A stretch of 64,000 nucleotides of DNA from assembly GCA_026392515.1 (NCBI GenBank), contig JAPLBY010000033.1:1-64000 (forward strand). Direction: 5' to 3'. The first letter of the stretch is position 1. Every line of letters begins with the position of its first letter. The notes below the pieces were generated by a model. The model did no database searches, had not been told where the DNA came from, and was given only the letters and a program-made list of their open reading frames with translations. Made by a program: the position numbers and the translations under genes. This DNA comes from Actinomycetota bacterium (lineage in GTDB: Bacteria; Actinomycetota; Actinomycetes; S36-B12; UBA5976). Below, in pieces: positions 1-8,321 of this stretch.

Positions 1-614
1 AGCGGAAGTAAGTCATTCATCAAGGCATAGCCGATGACTTTATCAACCGCATTGTGCCTGCCAACGTCTTCCCGAACCACAATCAACTTTCCTTGTGGAT
101 CAAACAGGCCAGCCGCGTGAAGTCCGCCAGTCTTATCAAAAATCTTTTGCTTAGGTCGCATCAACTCCGGCAACTTCAACAATTCTGATTCCGAAATGCC
201 AGGTGCAGCAACGTTTCCACAACCGCGACCACGCAAATCTTCAATGTGGGTAGATCCACACACACCACAAGCACTCGATATTGTGAAACGTCGTTCAAGA
301 GTTCGAGTAACGGCAGGAGCATCTGGGACAACTCGAGCCACAATCACATTTTCTTGCTCACGCGGAGTTAACTCTTTATCTTTACAAGTTGTGATGCCAA
401 TCAAATCTTCCCGAGTGCGTAACAAACCTTCAGTCCAAAGAAAGCCTGCACCCAATTCAATGTCTGCACCGGGTGTTCGCATAGTTATGGCTAACTGCTG
501 CAAGCCTGCTCCACCATCAATTCGAATCTCAAGTGGCTCCTCCCCAACCACATGATCACTAACGGTGGTGTTGGATCTAGTCTTTACCACTTGAATCCGC
601 TGGGATGGATTCAT
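1..614 (-). CDS. fdhD: FdhD, formate dehydrogenase accessory sulfurtransferase (partial, 3' end outside window)
   Basis: FdhD passes sulfur to the molybdenum cofactor of formate dehydrogenase. Reverse translation from the ATG at 614 gives about 204 residues and runs off the left edge, so the C-terminus is missing (family about 270 aa). Visible motifs are the sulfur-relay loop SACGVCGST and the later REDVGRHNAVDKVIG block, both diagnostic for FdhD. The start lies 10 nt after the mobA stop on the same strand, so the two are probably co-transcribed. With mobA, moeA and the fds genes alongside, this completes a cofactor-maturation set for the FDH. Confidence 0.95.
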   Translation of the reverse strand, partial: MNPSQRIQVVKTRSNTTVSDHVVGEEPLEIRIDGGAGLQQLAITMRTPGADIELGAGFLWTEGLLRTREDLIGITTCKDKELTPREQENVIVARVVPDAPAVTRTLERRFTISSACGVCGSTHIEDLRGRGCGNVAAPGISESELLKLPELMRPKQKIFDKTGGLHAAGLFDPQGKLIVVREDVGRHNAVDKVIGYALMNDLLP

Positions 615-624
615 CGGTTCTTGG

Positions 625-1458
625 CTAGTCAACGATTTGCCATTCTGCTACCGCATTTGAAACGGTCTCGATTAACCTGCGAACCTCATCTGGACTTAAG
701 GAATCTTTACCTGCGGCATAGCCAAGTAAGAAAGTGGTTAGCGGCGCTGACTTACGTTCGACTCCGTGTGCTACTTCCCGAGTTAAATCCAACAACTCAG
801 ATGTCAGAACTTCGTGCGGATCAACGTCAAGCAAGGTTGCTACTCGAGTCATCCACATTTGAGTGATTTGATCCATCGCTTCGCTCCCGTTAACAGCCTT
901 AGCAACATCCTGCCACGAGTCAAAGTCAACTACTTGATCAGGATTAACGTTTACTCCAACCATCTTTAGCGTTGAAAGCAGGCGCAATGGCGATTGGTTA
1001 ACCCCCTGGGTTGGCAAGAGCAATTCCCGCAATAAAACAGTTCGAACGCAGGCACACAATGGCTGCCCACTGCCATCACTTCGAATCGCCCAAGCCCCAT
1101 CGCTGCCAAGTGCAGCTGAAATCAATGCCGAAACAGTGTCACTAGAAAGCGTTTGATCTGCCGCCGAGATGAAGACGTATTCACTCGTCACACTTGCCAT
1201 CCCTGACCAGAGCCCGGCCGCCGGTCCCCCATTTGGATTCAAGTCTGGAACCCAGGTAACGTCGGCGCCTTCAATTCCAATTTCACGCGGGTTACCCACT
1301 ACATAAACTTTTCCTGGACAGGACTTGATGATGTCCTCAAGTAAAGTCTTTCCACTTAGCCCAAGTGGCAACATCGCCTTATCTAAACCACCCATGCGGG
1401 TTGCTTTACCACCAGCAACAATGATCGAATCAGGAATTGATGCGGTAACAGCGCTCAT
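625..1458 (-). CDS. mobA: Molybdenum cofactor guanylyltransferase MobA with C-terminal DUF6457 domain
   Basis: MobA attaches GMP to molybdopterin to make the MGD cofactor used by formate dehydrogenase. The N-terminus has the NTP-transferase signature IIVAGGKATRMGGLDKAML, and FISAADQTLSS is the acidic metal-binding region. The last ~80 residues (from MDQITQMWMTRV) form a helical DUF6457-like tail, a fusion I associate with actinobacterial MobA. I chose the second ATG (1458) because it is close to the nucleotide-binding motif; the ATG at 1476 is in frame and would add six residues. It is divergent from moeA. Confidence 0.88.
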   Translation of the reverse strand: MSAVTASIPDSIIVAGGKATRMGGLDKAMLPLGLSGKTLLEDIIKSCPGKVYVVGNPREIGIEGADVTWVPDLNPNGGPAAGLWSGMASVTSEYVFISAADQTLSSDTVSALISAALGSDGAWAIRSDGSGQPLCACVRTVLLRELLLPTQGVNQSPLRLLSTLKMVGVNVNPDQVVDFDSWQDVAKAVNGSEAMDQITQMWMTRVATLLDVDPHEVLTSELLDLTREVAHGVERKSAPLTTFLLGYAAGKDSLSPDEVRRLIETVSNAVAEWQIVD

Positions 1459-1484
1459 AGTTATCAAGCATGACATGGGTTCGA

Positions 1485-1497
1485 TAGATTGTGACTA
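1485..1497 (+). promoter_or_regulatory. Likely leaderless promoter of moeA
   Basis: A TAGATT -10 box is followed by exactly 6 nt and then the ATG at 1497, the arrangement seen for leaderless actinobacterial transcripts. No Shine-Dalgarno sequence is visible. This spacing favours ATG 1497 over the in-frame GTG at 1491. Confidence 0.5.
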
Positions 1498-2669
1498 TGT
1501 CAGCGGAGATTAATCACAATGTGGAATGGGACTTGGCCTTAGCGCTGAGCTTCGAATCCGTGGTTCCTAAATCTGCGGTCCAGTTACCACTAGCGCAAGC
1601 CATCAACATGGTCTTGGCGCAGGACTTAACTTCAGACATTGATCTGCCACCGGCTCACACCGCAATGATGGATGGCTACGCAGTATTTGGACAAGGCCCA
1701 TGGCGAATCGTTGGCGAACTTCATGCCGGAAGTTTTTTGCCTTACCTAGAAACCGGCTGTGCCCTAAAGGTAAGTACTGGCGCTCACCTACCTCCACACT
1801 GTTCATTTGTGATCCCGCAAGAAATGGCAACCCTTTTCGAAGATGATGTGGCCAGCAAAAGCTCGTTCACGCCTGGCCAACACATTCGCCAACCAGGTGA
1901 TGAAGCCCTTGCCGGCGAAAGTATTGCGGCCGCTGGAACATTACTAACTCCAGCCATTGCCGGTCTAGCAGCCAGCTCAGGCATCGATGAAGTTTCGGTT
2001 TATCGGTCTCCAACAGTTGCAGTAGTTGTAACGGGTAGCGAACTAGCAACTACTGGAACGCCTGGACCCGGTCAGATCCGTGATTCTCTTTCTGTGCAAG
2101 TTACTCCGTGGTCGCAATACCTAGGAGCGACAGTGAACTCAAGTGTTAACTGTGCCGATGACTTAACTGAGCTATGTGCAGCCATTACAAAAGCTGACGG
2201 TGACATCGTGGTCGTTACAGGTGGAAGTTCATTCGGTGAACACGATTACTTGCGACCTGCGCTCGAGCAACTTGGTGCCATTTATGTCGTCAGTGAAATT
2301 TGGATGCGCCCTGGTCATCCGTCTCTGCTAGCTAAACTTCCTGATGGCAAGTTAATTGCAGGTCTACCTGGAAACCCACTTGCTGCCCTCGTAAGTTTTA
2401 TGACTGTTGTTGCGCCTGCGCTTCGTGGACTCTCTGGTCAAAGTGAATACCGAATGGGTAAGATTGCACTGGCCAAGGATTTCGCATGTGACCGCACTCG
2501 AGTAGTGCCAATTGTGGTGTCTTCTGGAATGGCGGAAATGACTGAATTCCGCGGCTCGGCTATGTTGCGCGGACTTTCGCACGCGGATGCACTCGGAGTT
2601 ATTTCTCCTGGTGACAATCCAGCGGGAACTTTGATTAGAGTTCTTCCGCTACCTTGGCGAGTTAACTAA
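1497..2669 (+). CDS. moeA: Molybdopterin molybdenumtransferase MoeA
   Basis: MoeA inserts molybdate into adenylylated molybdopterin. The protein has about 390 residues, normal for the family. Visible motifs include the N-terminal MDGYAV loop, VVTGSEL, VVVTGGSSFGEHDY (the MoCF-domain signature) and RPGHPSLLAKLPDGKLIAGLPGNP split over the active-site region. It stands alone on the plus strand between mobA and the fds operon, and its stop codon overlaps the end of fdsD by 4 bp, tail to tail. No separate terminator is visible between them. Confidence 0.93.
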   Translation: MSAEINHNVEWDLALALSFESVVPKSAVQLPLAQAINMVLAQDLTSDIDLPPAHTAMMDGYAVFGQGPWRIVGELHAGSFLPYLETGCALKVSTGAHLPPHCSFVIPQEMATLFEDDVASKSSFTPGQHIRQPGDEALAGESIAAAGTLLTPAIAGLAASSGIDEVSVYRSPTVAVVVTGSELATTGTPGPGQIRDSLSVQVTPWSQYLGATVNSSVNCADDLTELCAAITKADGDIVVVTGGSSFGEHDYLRPALEQLGAIYVVSEIWMRPGHPSLLAKLPDGKLIAGLPGNPLAALVSFMTVVAPALRGLSGQSEYRMGKIALAKDFACDRTRVVPIVVSSGMAEMTEFRGSAMLRGLSHADALGVISPGDNPAGTLIRVLPLPWRVN

Positions 2670-2881
2670 GCATTAGCCTTAGCGCGAAGTTCATCAACAA
2701 CTTTGTTTAAAGTCTCACTAAAGTCATTTCGATTACTCGTTACATGCTGATAAAAATCAGAACGCATTTTAGGCGTCCAGAATTTCACTAGGTGCTCAGA
2801 AATTCGTAAATAAGTTTCTTTGTGGACCGGAATATTCTTTTCGATGTCCCCCGCCATGCGAGTAAGAATTGAAATATCCAC
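2666..2881 (-). CDS. fdsD: Formate dehydrogenase delta subunit FdsD
   Basis: A small 71-residue protein, the last gene of the fds operon, starting 2 nt after the fdsA stop. It fits the FdsD family (70-80 aa) required for active soluble NAD-dependent FDH: it begins MDISILTRMAGDIEKNIP and contains SEHLVKFWTPKMRSDF. The assignment rests on its position after fdsA and on the recognisable 'MAxDI..NI' and 'H...FW.P.MR' segments. Confidence 0.85.
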   Translation of the reverse strand: MDISILTRMAGDIEKNIPVHKETYLRISEHLVKFWTPKMRSDFYQHVTSNRNDFSETLNKVVDELRAKANA

Positions 2882-2883
2882 GA

Positions 2884-5733
2884 TTAGGCCTTGGTCAGAA
2901 CAGATTCGAGCGAATTAGTTGCTGGTGCACTGGAATCAGCTGGGCGAATTTCAACGGCTGTCACTTTAAATTCTGGACAGTTAGTTGCCCAGTCTGAAAA
3001 TTCAGTTGTAATGACATTTGCACCACTAGTTGGGTGGTGGAATGTTGTGTGAACTACGCCAGCTGGAACTCGATCGCTCACCAATGCAGTCAAAATAGTT
3101 TCACCAATTCGACTCGACACTGCAATCTTTTGACCATCAGCAATTCCGCGCATCGCAGCATCTGCCTCATGAATTTCTAGAACATCTTCTGGATGCCAAG
3201 TTACGTTTGCGGTTCGACGGGTTTGAGCGCCAACGTTGTACTGGCTCAGAATGCGACCTGTTGTAAGCAAAAGTGGGAACTTACGATTTGAACGCTCTTC
3301 AGTTGGCACAAATGGGGTTTCCATGAACTGGCCTTGGCCACGCACAAAGCCTTCAACGTGCATGATTGGAGTTCCAGTTGGAGCCGCGTCGTTGCACGGC
3401 CACTGCACGCTGCCAACTTCATCAAGCATTGCAAAGCTAACGCCCTTGAAGGTTGGAGTGATCTCGGCAATTTCGTCCATGATTTGCGCCGCATTGTCGT
3501 AGTGCATTTCATAGCCCATGGCTTGGGATAGCTCACAAATGATTTGCCATTCTTGCTTGCCATTCTTGGCAGCCATTACTGGACGGACGCGGTTGATACG
3601 ACGCTCAGCATTAGTAAACGTTCCATCCTTTTCCAAGAATGAAGTTCCGGGCAGGAATACATGAGCAAACTTCGAAGTTTCATTCAGGAATAAGTCCTGC
3701 ACTACAACGAGATCCATCGCCTTAAGCGACTTTTCCACGTGCATAGTGTTTGGGTCAGATTGTGCAATGTCTTCACCATGCACAAACAGACCACGGAATT
3801 CGCCAGAGATCGCATTGTCGAACATATTTGGAATTCGCATACCTGGATCAGACATGAGTTTTACATCCCAAAGCATTTCAAATTGCTCGCGAACTGCATT
3901 GTCAGAAACATGTCGGTATCCAGAAAGCTCATGTGGGAAGGAACCCATGTCACACGCGCCTTGCACATTGTTCTGGCCACGAAGTGGGTTAACTCCCACG
4001 CCATCACGGCCAATGTTTCCGGTAGCCATAGCAAGATTTGCCATACCCATAACCATGGTTGATCCCTGGGAATGTTCGGTAACGCCTAGACCGTAGTAAA
4101 TCGCAGCATTCTTGCCAGTTGCGTACATGCGCGCGGCCTGACGAATGGTTTCGGCTGGAACTCCAGATTGTGCCTCGACTACTTCTGGACTGTTCTCAGG
4201 AAGCTCAATAAATTTGCGCCAGCGATTAAACGGTCCTGGATCGCAACGCTCAGCTACAAACTCTTCATCAATCAAGCCTTCAGTTGCAATTACGTGTGCG
4301 ATTGCATTAACCACTGCAACGTTGGTTCCTGGCTGTAGCTGTAAATGGTGATCAGCCTTAATGTGTGCTGATTCAACTAGATCAATCTTGCGAGGGTCGA
4401 TAACAATTAAGTTTGCGCCTTCGCGAATGCGGCGCTTCATGCGAGAGGCAAATACTGGATGAGCGTCAGTTGGATTAGCGCCAATAACCACGATTACATC
4501 GGTCTTTGCTACTGACTTAAAGTCTTGAGTTCCAGCGGAAGTTCCAAACGTAGTGCTTAAGCCATATCCAGTTGGTGAGTGGCAAACTCGGGCGCAGGTA
4601 TCAATATTGTTGTTTCCAAAAGCAGCGCGAACCATTTTTTGTACGACAAAGATTTCCTCGTTGGTACATCTTGACGACGAGATTCCACCAATGCTGTTAT
4701 CGCCATACTTTTCTTGAATCGCCTTTAGCTTGGTCGCGGTGTATTGAATTGCCTCGTCCCACGAAACTTCACGCCATTCATCGGTGATCTTTTCGCGAAG
4801 CATTGGCTTCGTAATGCGATCAGAGTGCGATGCGTAACCCCAAGCAAATCGACCCTTGACGCAACTGTGGCCCTCGTTGGCGCCACCAGTTTTAGTTGGG
4901 ACCATTCGAACTAATTCGTCGCCACGTAATTCAGCATTAAAAGAGCAACCAACGCCACAGTAGGCACAAGTTGTTTGAACTGTGCGAGTAGGCATACCAA
5001 GATCGATTACTGACTTTTCTTGCAAAGTTGCTGTTGGGCAAGCTTGAACGCAAGCTCCACAGGAAACACATTCACTAGAAAGGAAGTTCAAGCCACCAGG
5101 ACTTACCTTCGAGTTAAAGCCACGGCCTTCGATGGTTAGTGCGAGAGTTCCTTGAACTTCATCACAAGCGCGAACGCATCGATTACAAACAATGCATTTG
5201 CTTTCATCGAATGAGAAGTAAGGATTTGAAGCATCTGTTGGAGCATCTAAGTGGTTCTTGCCATCCATGCCGTAGCGAACTTCGCGAAGTCCTGCTACCC
5301 CAGCCATGTCTTGTAGTTCGCAATCGCCATTAGCGGAACAAGTTAAGCAGTCCAGAGGGTGGTCGGAAATGTAAAGTTCCATGACATTCTTGCGAAGTCT
5401 GGCAACCTTGGCGGTCTGGGTACGAACAACCATGCCATCTTCAACCGGAGTTGTGCACGAAGCTGGTGTGCCACGGCGACCATCGATTTCAACAATGCAC
5501 ATGCGGCAAGAACCAAATGGCTGAAGTGAATCTGTGGCGCAAAGTTTTGGAATATCACAGCCAGATTCTCCAGCTGCGCGCATTACCGAAGTGCCTTCGG
5601 GAACTAAGTGAGTTTCGCCATCAATCGTGACGCTAACCATGACATCAGAGTTTGATTTTGGGGTACCGTAATCGGCTTCACCGATACCAGAGCGCATCGG
5701 CATAGTTCCGCGTGGATCTGAAAGTAATGTCAT
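2884..5733 (-). CDS. fdsA: NAD-dependent formate dehydrogenase, molybdenum catalytic subunit FdsA
   Basis: The catalytic alpha subunit of soluble NAD-dependent FDH (formate to CO2). I take the ATG at 5733, which overlaps the fdsB stop as TGATG and follows GAGGTG; this gives 949 residues. The order is: 2Fe-2S ferredoxin-like domain (Cys 59/65/76/79/93 region), a His-Cys 4Fe-4S NuoG-type motif (LDCLTCSANGDCELQ, near 128-140), two 4Fe-4S motifs (CIVCNRCVRAC 180-190; CVSCGACVQACP 222-232), the CAYCGVGC cluster (256-263) and the MGD-binding dehydrogenase domain. The active-site residue is Cys384 in RVCHSP; it is not selenocysteine and there is no internal TGA. The protein should be cytoplasmic because no Tat signal is present. 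Confidence 0.96.
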   Translation of the reverse strand: MTLLSDPRGTMPMRSGIGEADYGTPKSNSDVMVSVTIDGETHLVPEGTSVMRAAGESGCDIPKLCATDSLQPFGSCRMCIVEIDGRRGTPASCTTPVEDGMVVRTQTAKVARLRKNVMELYISDHPLDCLTCSANGDCELQDMAGVAGLREVRYGMDGKNHLDAPTDASNPYFSFDESKCIVCNRCVRACDEVQGTLALTIEGRGFNSKVSPGGLNFLSSECVSCGACVQACPTATLQEKSVIDLGMPTRTVQTTCAYCGVGCSFNAELRGDELVRMVPTKTGGANEGHSCVKGRFAWGYASHSDRITKPMLREKITDEWREVSWDEAIQYTATKLKAIQEKYGDNSIGGISSSRCTNEEIFVVQKMVRAAFGNNNIDTCARVCHSPTGYGLSTTFGTSAGTQDFKSVAKTDVIVVIGANPTDAHPVFASRMKRRIREGANLIVIDPRKIDLVESAHIKADHHLQLQPGTNVAVVNAIAHVIATEGLIDEEFVAERCDPGPFNRWRKFIELPENSPEVVEAQSGVPAETIRQAARMYATGKNAAIYYGLGVTEHSQGSTMVMGMANLAMATGNIGRDGVGVNPLRGQNNVQGACDMGSFPHELSGYRHVSDNAVREQFEMLWDVKLMSDPGMRIPNMFDNAISGEFRGLFVHGEDIAQSDPNTMHVEKSLKAMDLVVVQDLFLNETSKFAHVFLPGTSFLEKDGTFTNAERRINRVRPVMAAKNGKQEWQIICELSQAMGYEMHYDNAAQIMDEIAEITPTFKGVSFAMLDEVGSVQWPCNDAAPTGTPIMHVEGFVRGQGQFMETPFVPTEERSNRKFPLLLTTGRILSQYNVGAQTRRTANVTWHPEDVLEIHEADAAMRGIADGQKIAVSSRIGETILTALVSDRVPAGVVHTTFHHPTSGANVITTEFSDWATNCPEFKVTAVEIRPADSSAPATNSLESVLTKA

Positions 5734-7277
5734 CACTTCACCTCTACCTTTATACCAAAATCTGCCGGGAATAACTTGAGTGCGCTTCGAACTGGTAGTG
5801 GCGTTAAGCCACCCATTGCACATAGTGAGCCATCAGTCATGACTTCGCATAAATCTTCAAGAAGTTCAAGGTTTTTGGCTTGCTCTTCACCGGCAACAAT
5901 GCGATCAATAACTTCAACGCCACGCGTTGAACCAATTCGACAAGGTGTGCACTTGCCGCAAGATTCTTCGGCACAAAATTCCATTGCAAAGCGAGCTTGT
6001 TTAGCCATATTCACAGTGTCATCAAAAATTACGATGCCACCGTGGCCAAGCATGCCGCCAACTTCGGCTAAGGATTCATAGCCCATTGGAACGTCCCATG
6101 ATTCAACACCAAGGTAAGCGCCTAGTGGCCCACCAATTTGAACCGTCTTAACTGGTCGTCCACTATGAGTGCCGCCGCCAACTTTGTTCACCAGATCGCC
6201 AAGTGTGATTCCAAATGGAAGTTCAACTATGCCACCTCGCAAAATGTTTCCAGCCAGTTGGAAAACTTGAGTTCCGCGCGAACGATCCACTCCAAAGGAT
6301 TGATATGAAGCGGCGCCATCAGCCAGAATCATTGGCACAGCTGCCAAAGTCATTACGTTATTGATAACAGTTGGCTTACCAAACAATCCAACTAATGCCG
6401 GGATCGGTGGCTTGGCACGAACCATGCCGCGCTTACCTTCTAGGCTCTCCAACATTGCGGTTTCTTCGCCGCAAACATAACTGCCGGCGCCGACTCTTAC
6501 TTCTAGATTGAAGGAAAACTCCGAACCTAAAACTGAAGTGCCAAGAACTTTGTGTTCGATTGCGATTTGGATTGCTTGATTCAGAACATCAATTGCATGC
6601 GGGTATTCAGATCTGACATAGATCAAGCCTTGAGTTGCGCCCACTGCGATTCCAGCAATGATCATGCCTTCGATCAGGGTGAAAGGGTCGCCTTCCATCA
6701 GCATTCGATCGGCAAAAGTTCCACTGTCGCCTTCATCAGCGTTACAGCAAATGTACTTTTGATCAGATTCTGTGTTGAGAACCGTTTTCCATTTGATGCC
6801 CGCCGGGAAACCAGCTCCACCACGGCCGCGAAGTCCGGAATCCGTAACTTCATCAACGATTTTTGCTGGAGTCATAGCAATTGCATTTCGCAAACCTTTA
6901 AGTCCACCGTTGGCTTCGTAATCCACCAAGGAAAGTGGATCGGTGACGCCAACCCTGGCAAAAGTAATTCGAGTTTGATTCTTAAGGAAATCCAACTCTT
7001 CGACAAGTCCTAAGCAAGAGTCATGTGAACTTCCAGACAGTAGCCCAGTAGCAATCAGGTCAGGGATCTGATCTGCCGAAACATTTGCATAGCCAATTCG
7101 TCCAGCCTCAGTTTCAACTTCGACTAGTGGCTCAAGCCAAAGCATGCCGCGGGAACCATTTCGTACAACTGTGACATCAAGTCCACTTTTGGTTGCCTGA
7201 TCGGTAATTGCCTGAGCGACTTCATTTGCGCCCATTGATAGTGCTGCCGAGTCCATAGGGACGAAAACTTTTGTCAT
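5733..7277 (-). CDS. fdsB: NAD-dependent formate dehydrogenase, NADH-binding subunit FdsB
   Basis: The NuoF-like beta subunit carrying FMN, NAD and 4Fe-4S sites; it passes electrons from FdsA to NAD. The ATG at 7277 forms a 4-nt overlap with fdsG, giving 514 residues. An N-terminal thioredoxin-like segment (about 1-100, beginning MTKVFVPMDSAAL) is followed by the NuoF core: GLRGRGGAGFPAGIKW (NADH site), CNADEGDSGTFADR (FMN site), and ESCGKCTPCRIG plus a distal Cys (4Fe-4S). This layout matches bacterial FdsB and not plain NuoF. Confidence 0.95.
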   Translation of the reverse strand: MTKVFVPMDSAALSMGANEVAQAITDQATKSGLDVTVVRNGSRGMLWLEPLVEVETEAGRIGYANVSADQIPDLIATGLLSGSSHDSCLGLVEELDFLKNQTRITFARVGVTDPLSLVDYEANGGLKGLRNAIAMTPAKIVDEVTDSGLRGRGGAGFPAGIKWKTVLNTESDQKYICCNADEGDSGTFADRMLMEGDPFTLIEGMIIAGIAVGATQGLIYVRSEYPHAIDVLNQAIQIAIEHKVLGTSVLGSEFSFNLEVRVGAGSYVCGEETAMLESLEGKRGMVRAKPPIPALVGLFGKPTVINNVMTLAAVPMILADGAASYQSFGVDRSRGTQVFQLAGNILRGGIVELPFGITLGDLVNKVGGGTHSGRPVKTVQIGGPLGAYLGVESWDVPMGYESLAEVGGMLGHGGIVIFDDTVNMAKQARFAMEFCAEESCGKCTPCRIGSTRGVEVIDRIVAGEEQAKNLELLEDLCEVMTDGSLCAMGGLTPLPVRSALKLFPADFGIKVEVK

Positions 7278-7735
7278 GCGGTCACCGCCGAAGTTGCGGC
7301 AAAGATTTTTGCACAAGTTGCTCTGCCGATTGGCGCACCGTTGACCATGGCTGCTGGGCCTAGTGCGCAATTACCTAAGCAAAAAGTCTGCTCCATTTGG
7401 ATGTCGTCCTTGATGTTTCCCTTATGGATGTCATAGCCCTTGTCATGTAGTTCGCTGATCAGGCTGGCACTTCCTGATGCTTGGCAGGCTTCAGCAACGC
7501 AAACCTTGACTACTGCCTTTGCCGGTGGTGTTGAGCGGAAGTCACTATAGAAAGTGAAAACGCCATAAACCTCAGCGCGCGAAACATTGGAATTCTTCGC
7601 GATTATGTCCAAAGCACTATCAGGTACGTAGCCAAGGAGTTCCTGCACAAGTTGCAATGAGCGCAGAACTGCAGATCCATCCCCTTTGTAAGGTCCTAAG
7701 TAATTAAGGATGCTTTCTTCCGAGAAGTTACTCAC
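7274..7735 (-). CDS. fdsG: NAD-dependent formate dehydrogenase gamma subunit FdsG (NuoE-like)
   Basis: A thioredoxin-fold 2Fe-2S protein of the NuoE family, the small electron-transfer subunit of FDH. I chose the GTG at 7735 because GGAG lies 6 nt upstream; an in-frame TTG at 7747 would add four residues. The protein is 153 aa. The four cluster ligands lie in VCVAEACQASGS and TFCLGNCALGPA. It overlaps the preceding DUF1638 gene by 8 nt and fdsB by 4 nt, so translation is coupled through the operon. Confidence 0.93.
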   Translation of the reverse strand: MSNFSEESILNYLGPYKGDGSAVLRSLQLVQELLGYVPDSALDIIAKNSNVSRAEVYGVFTFYSDFRSTPPAKAVVKVCVAEACQASGSASLISELHDKGYDIHKGNIKDDIQMEQTFCLGNCALGPAAMVNGAPIGRATCAKIFAATSAVTA

Positions 7736-8321
7736 TTGGTACTCCAATTAGTTTTAGTAGCTGTTCTTCAAGGTGCTTGTCGCCAACCTGAATGATTTCA
7801 AGTGGTAATCCGATTAACTCAGCAGCGTCTTTTGCGGCAGCTTCTAGTTCAGGAGTTTGATGTTGCGCTAGCCATAAAACTCTTTTGTACGAATGAAAGT
7901 AGTCATCTCGCAATTCTGGATAGCGATCCAGGCCCATTTCCGTCATGACGCTTCGGCGAAAAGTCTTAACTAAGTAATCCGTGAACACATAAGTTCCTGG
8001 AACGGCCTCAAACTCAGCTTTCATTTTTTCAGCAGTTGCAAACACGTCATAGCAATGGTCGCCTGATAAGCGGGAAACTTGATACTTGTCGCAAAGTGCA
8101 TCTATCGCCCCATAAGTTCCACAATCTGCGTAGGCAATCGCTACCTGATCAAATGTTGGCTGCAGTTCTAAAATCATTTTTTCAACTTCAGGTGCAATAC
8201 CTTCAGGACGATTGTGCAGCAATGGATTAATTGGTTCGATCCGTAATGTCAGATTTCGACGATCGGCAATTTCGTGCACGTGGGCTGCCAGTGCACCGCA
8301 AGCTATAACAGCGACGCTCAT
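7728..8321 (-). CDS. DUF1638 protein, corrinoid methyltransferase-associated
   Basis: A 197-residue protein of the DUF1638 family, of unknown biochemical role. Visible family features are VIACGALAAHVHEI near the N-terminus, LLHNRPEGI, and YADCGTYGAID with a conserved cysteine; GDHCYDVF holds a further Cys-His pair. DUF1638 genes are commonly found beside corrinoid methyltransferases of the MttB/MtgB type, and here the gene overlaps by 4 nt the activator upstream. A part in corrinoid handling or activation is inferred from that context only. Confidence 0.8.
   Translation of the reverse strand: MSVAVIACGALAAHVHEIADRRNLTLRIEPINPLLHNRPEGIAPEVEKMILELQPTFDQVAIAYADCGTYGAIDALCDKYQVSRLSGDHCYDVFATAEKMKAEFEAVPGTYVFTDYLVKTFRRSVMTEMGLDRYPELRDDYFHSYKRVLWLAQHQTPELEAAAKDAAELIGLPLEIIQVGDKHLEEQLLKLIGVPSE

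Noticed and set aside
2884-5733. Selenocysteine formate dehydrogenase explaining selD
   Set aside because: The active site reads RVCHSP with a Cys codon and the frame has no in-frame TGA.
6552-7013. Open frame of 153 codons opposite fdsB
   Set aside because: It lies fully antisense to the NuoF core of fdsB; the peptide has no recognisable domain and no ribosome site.
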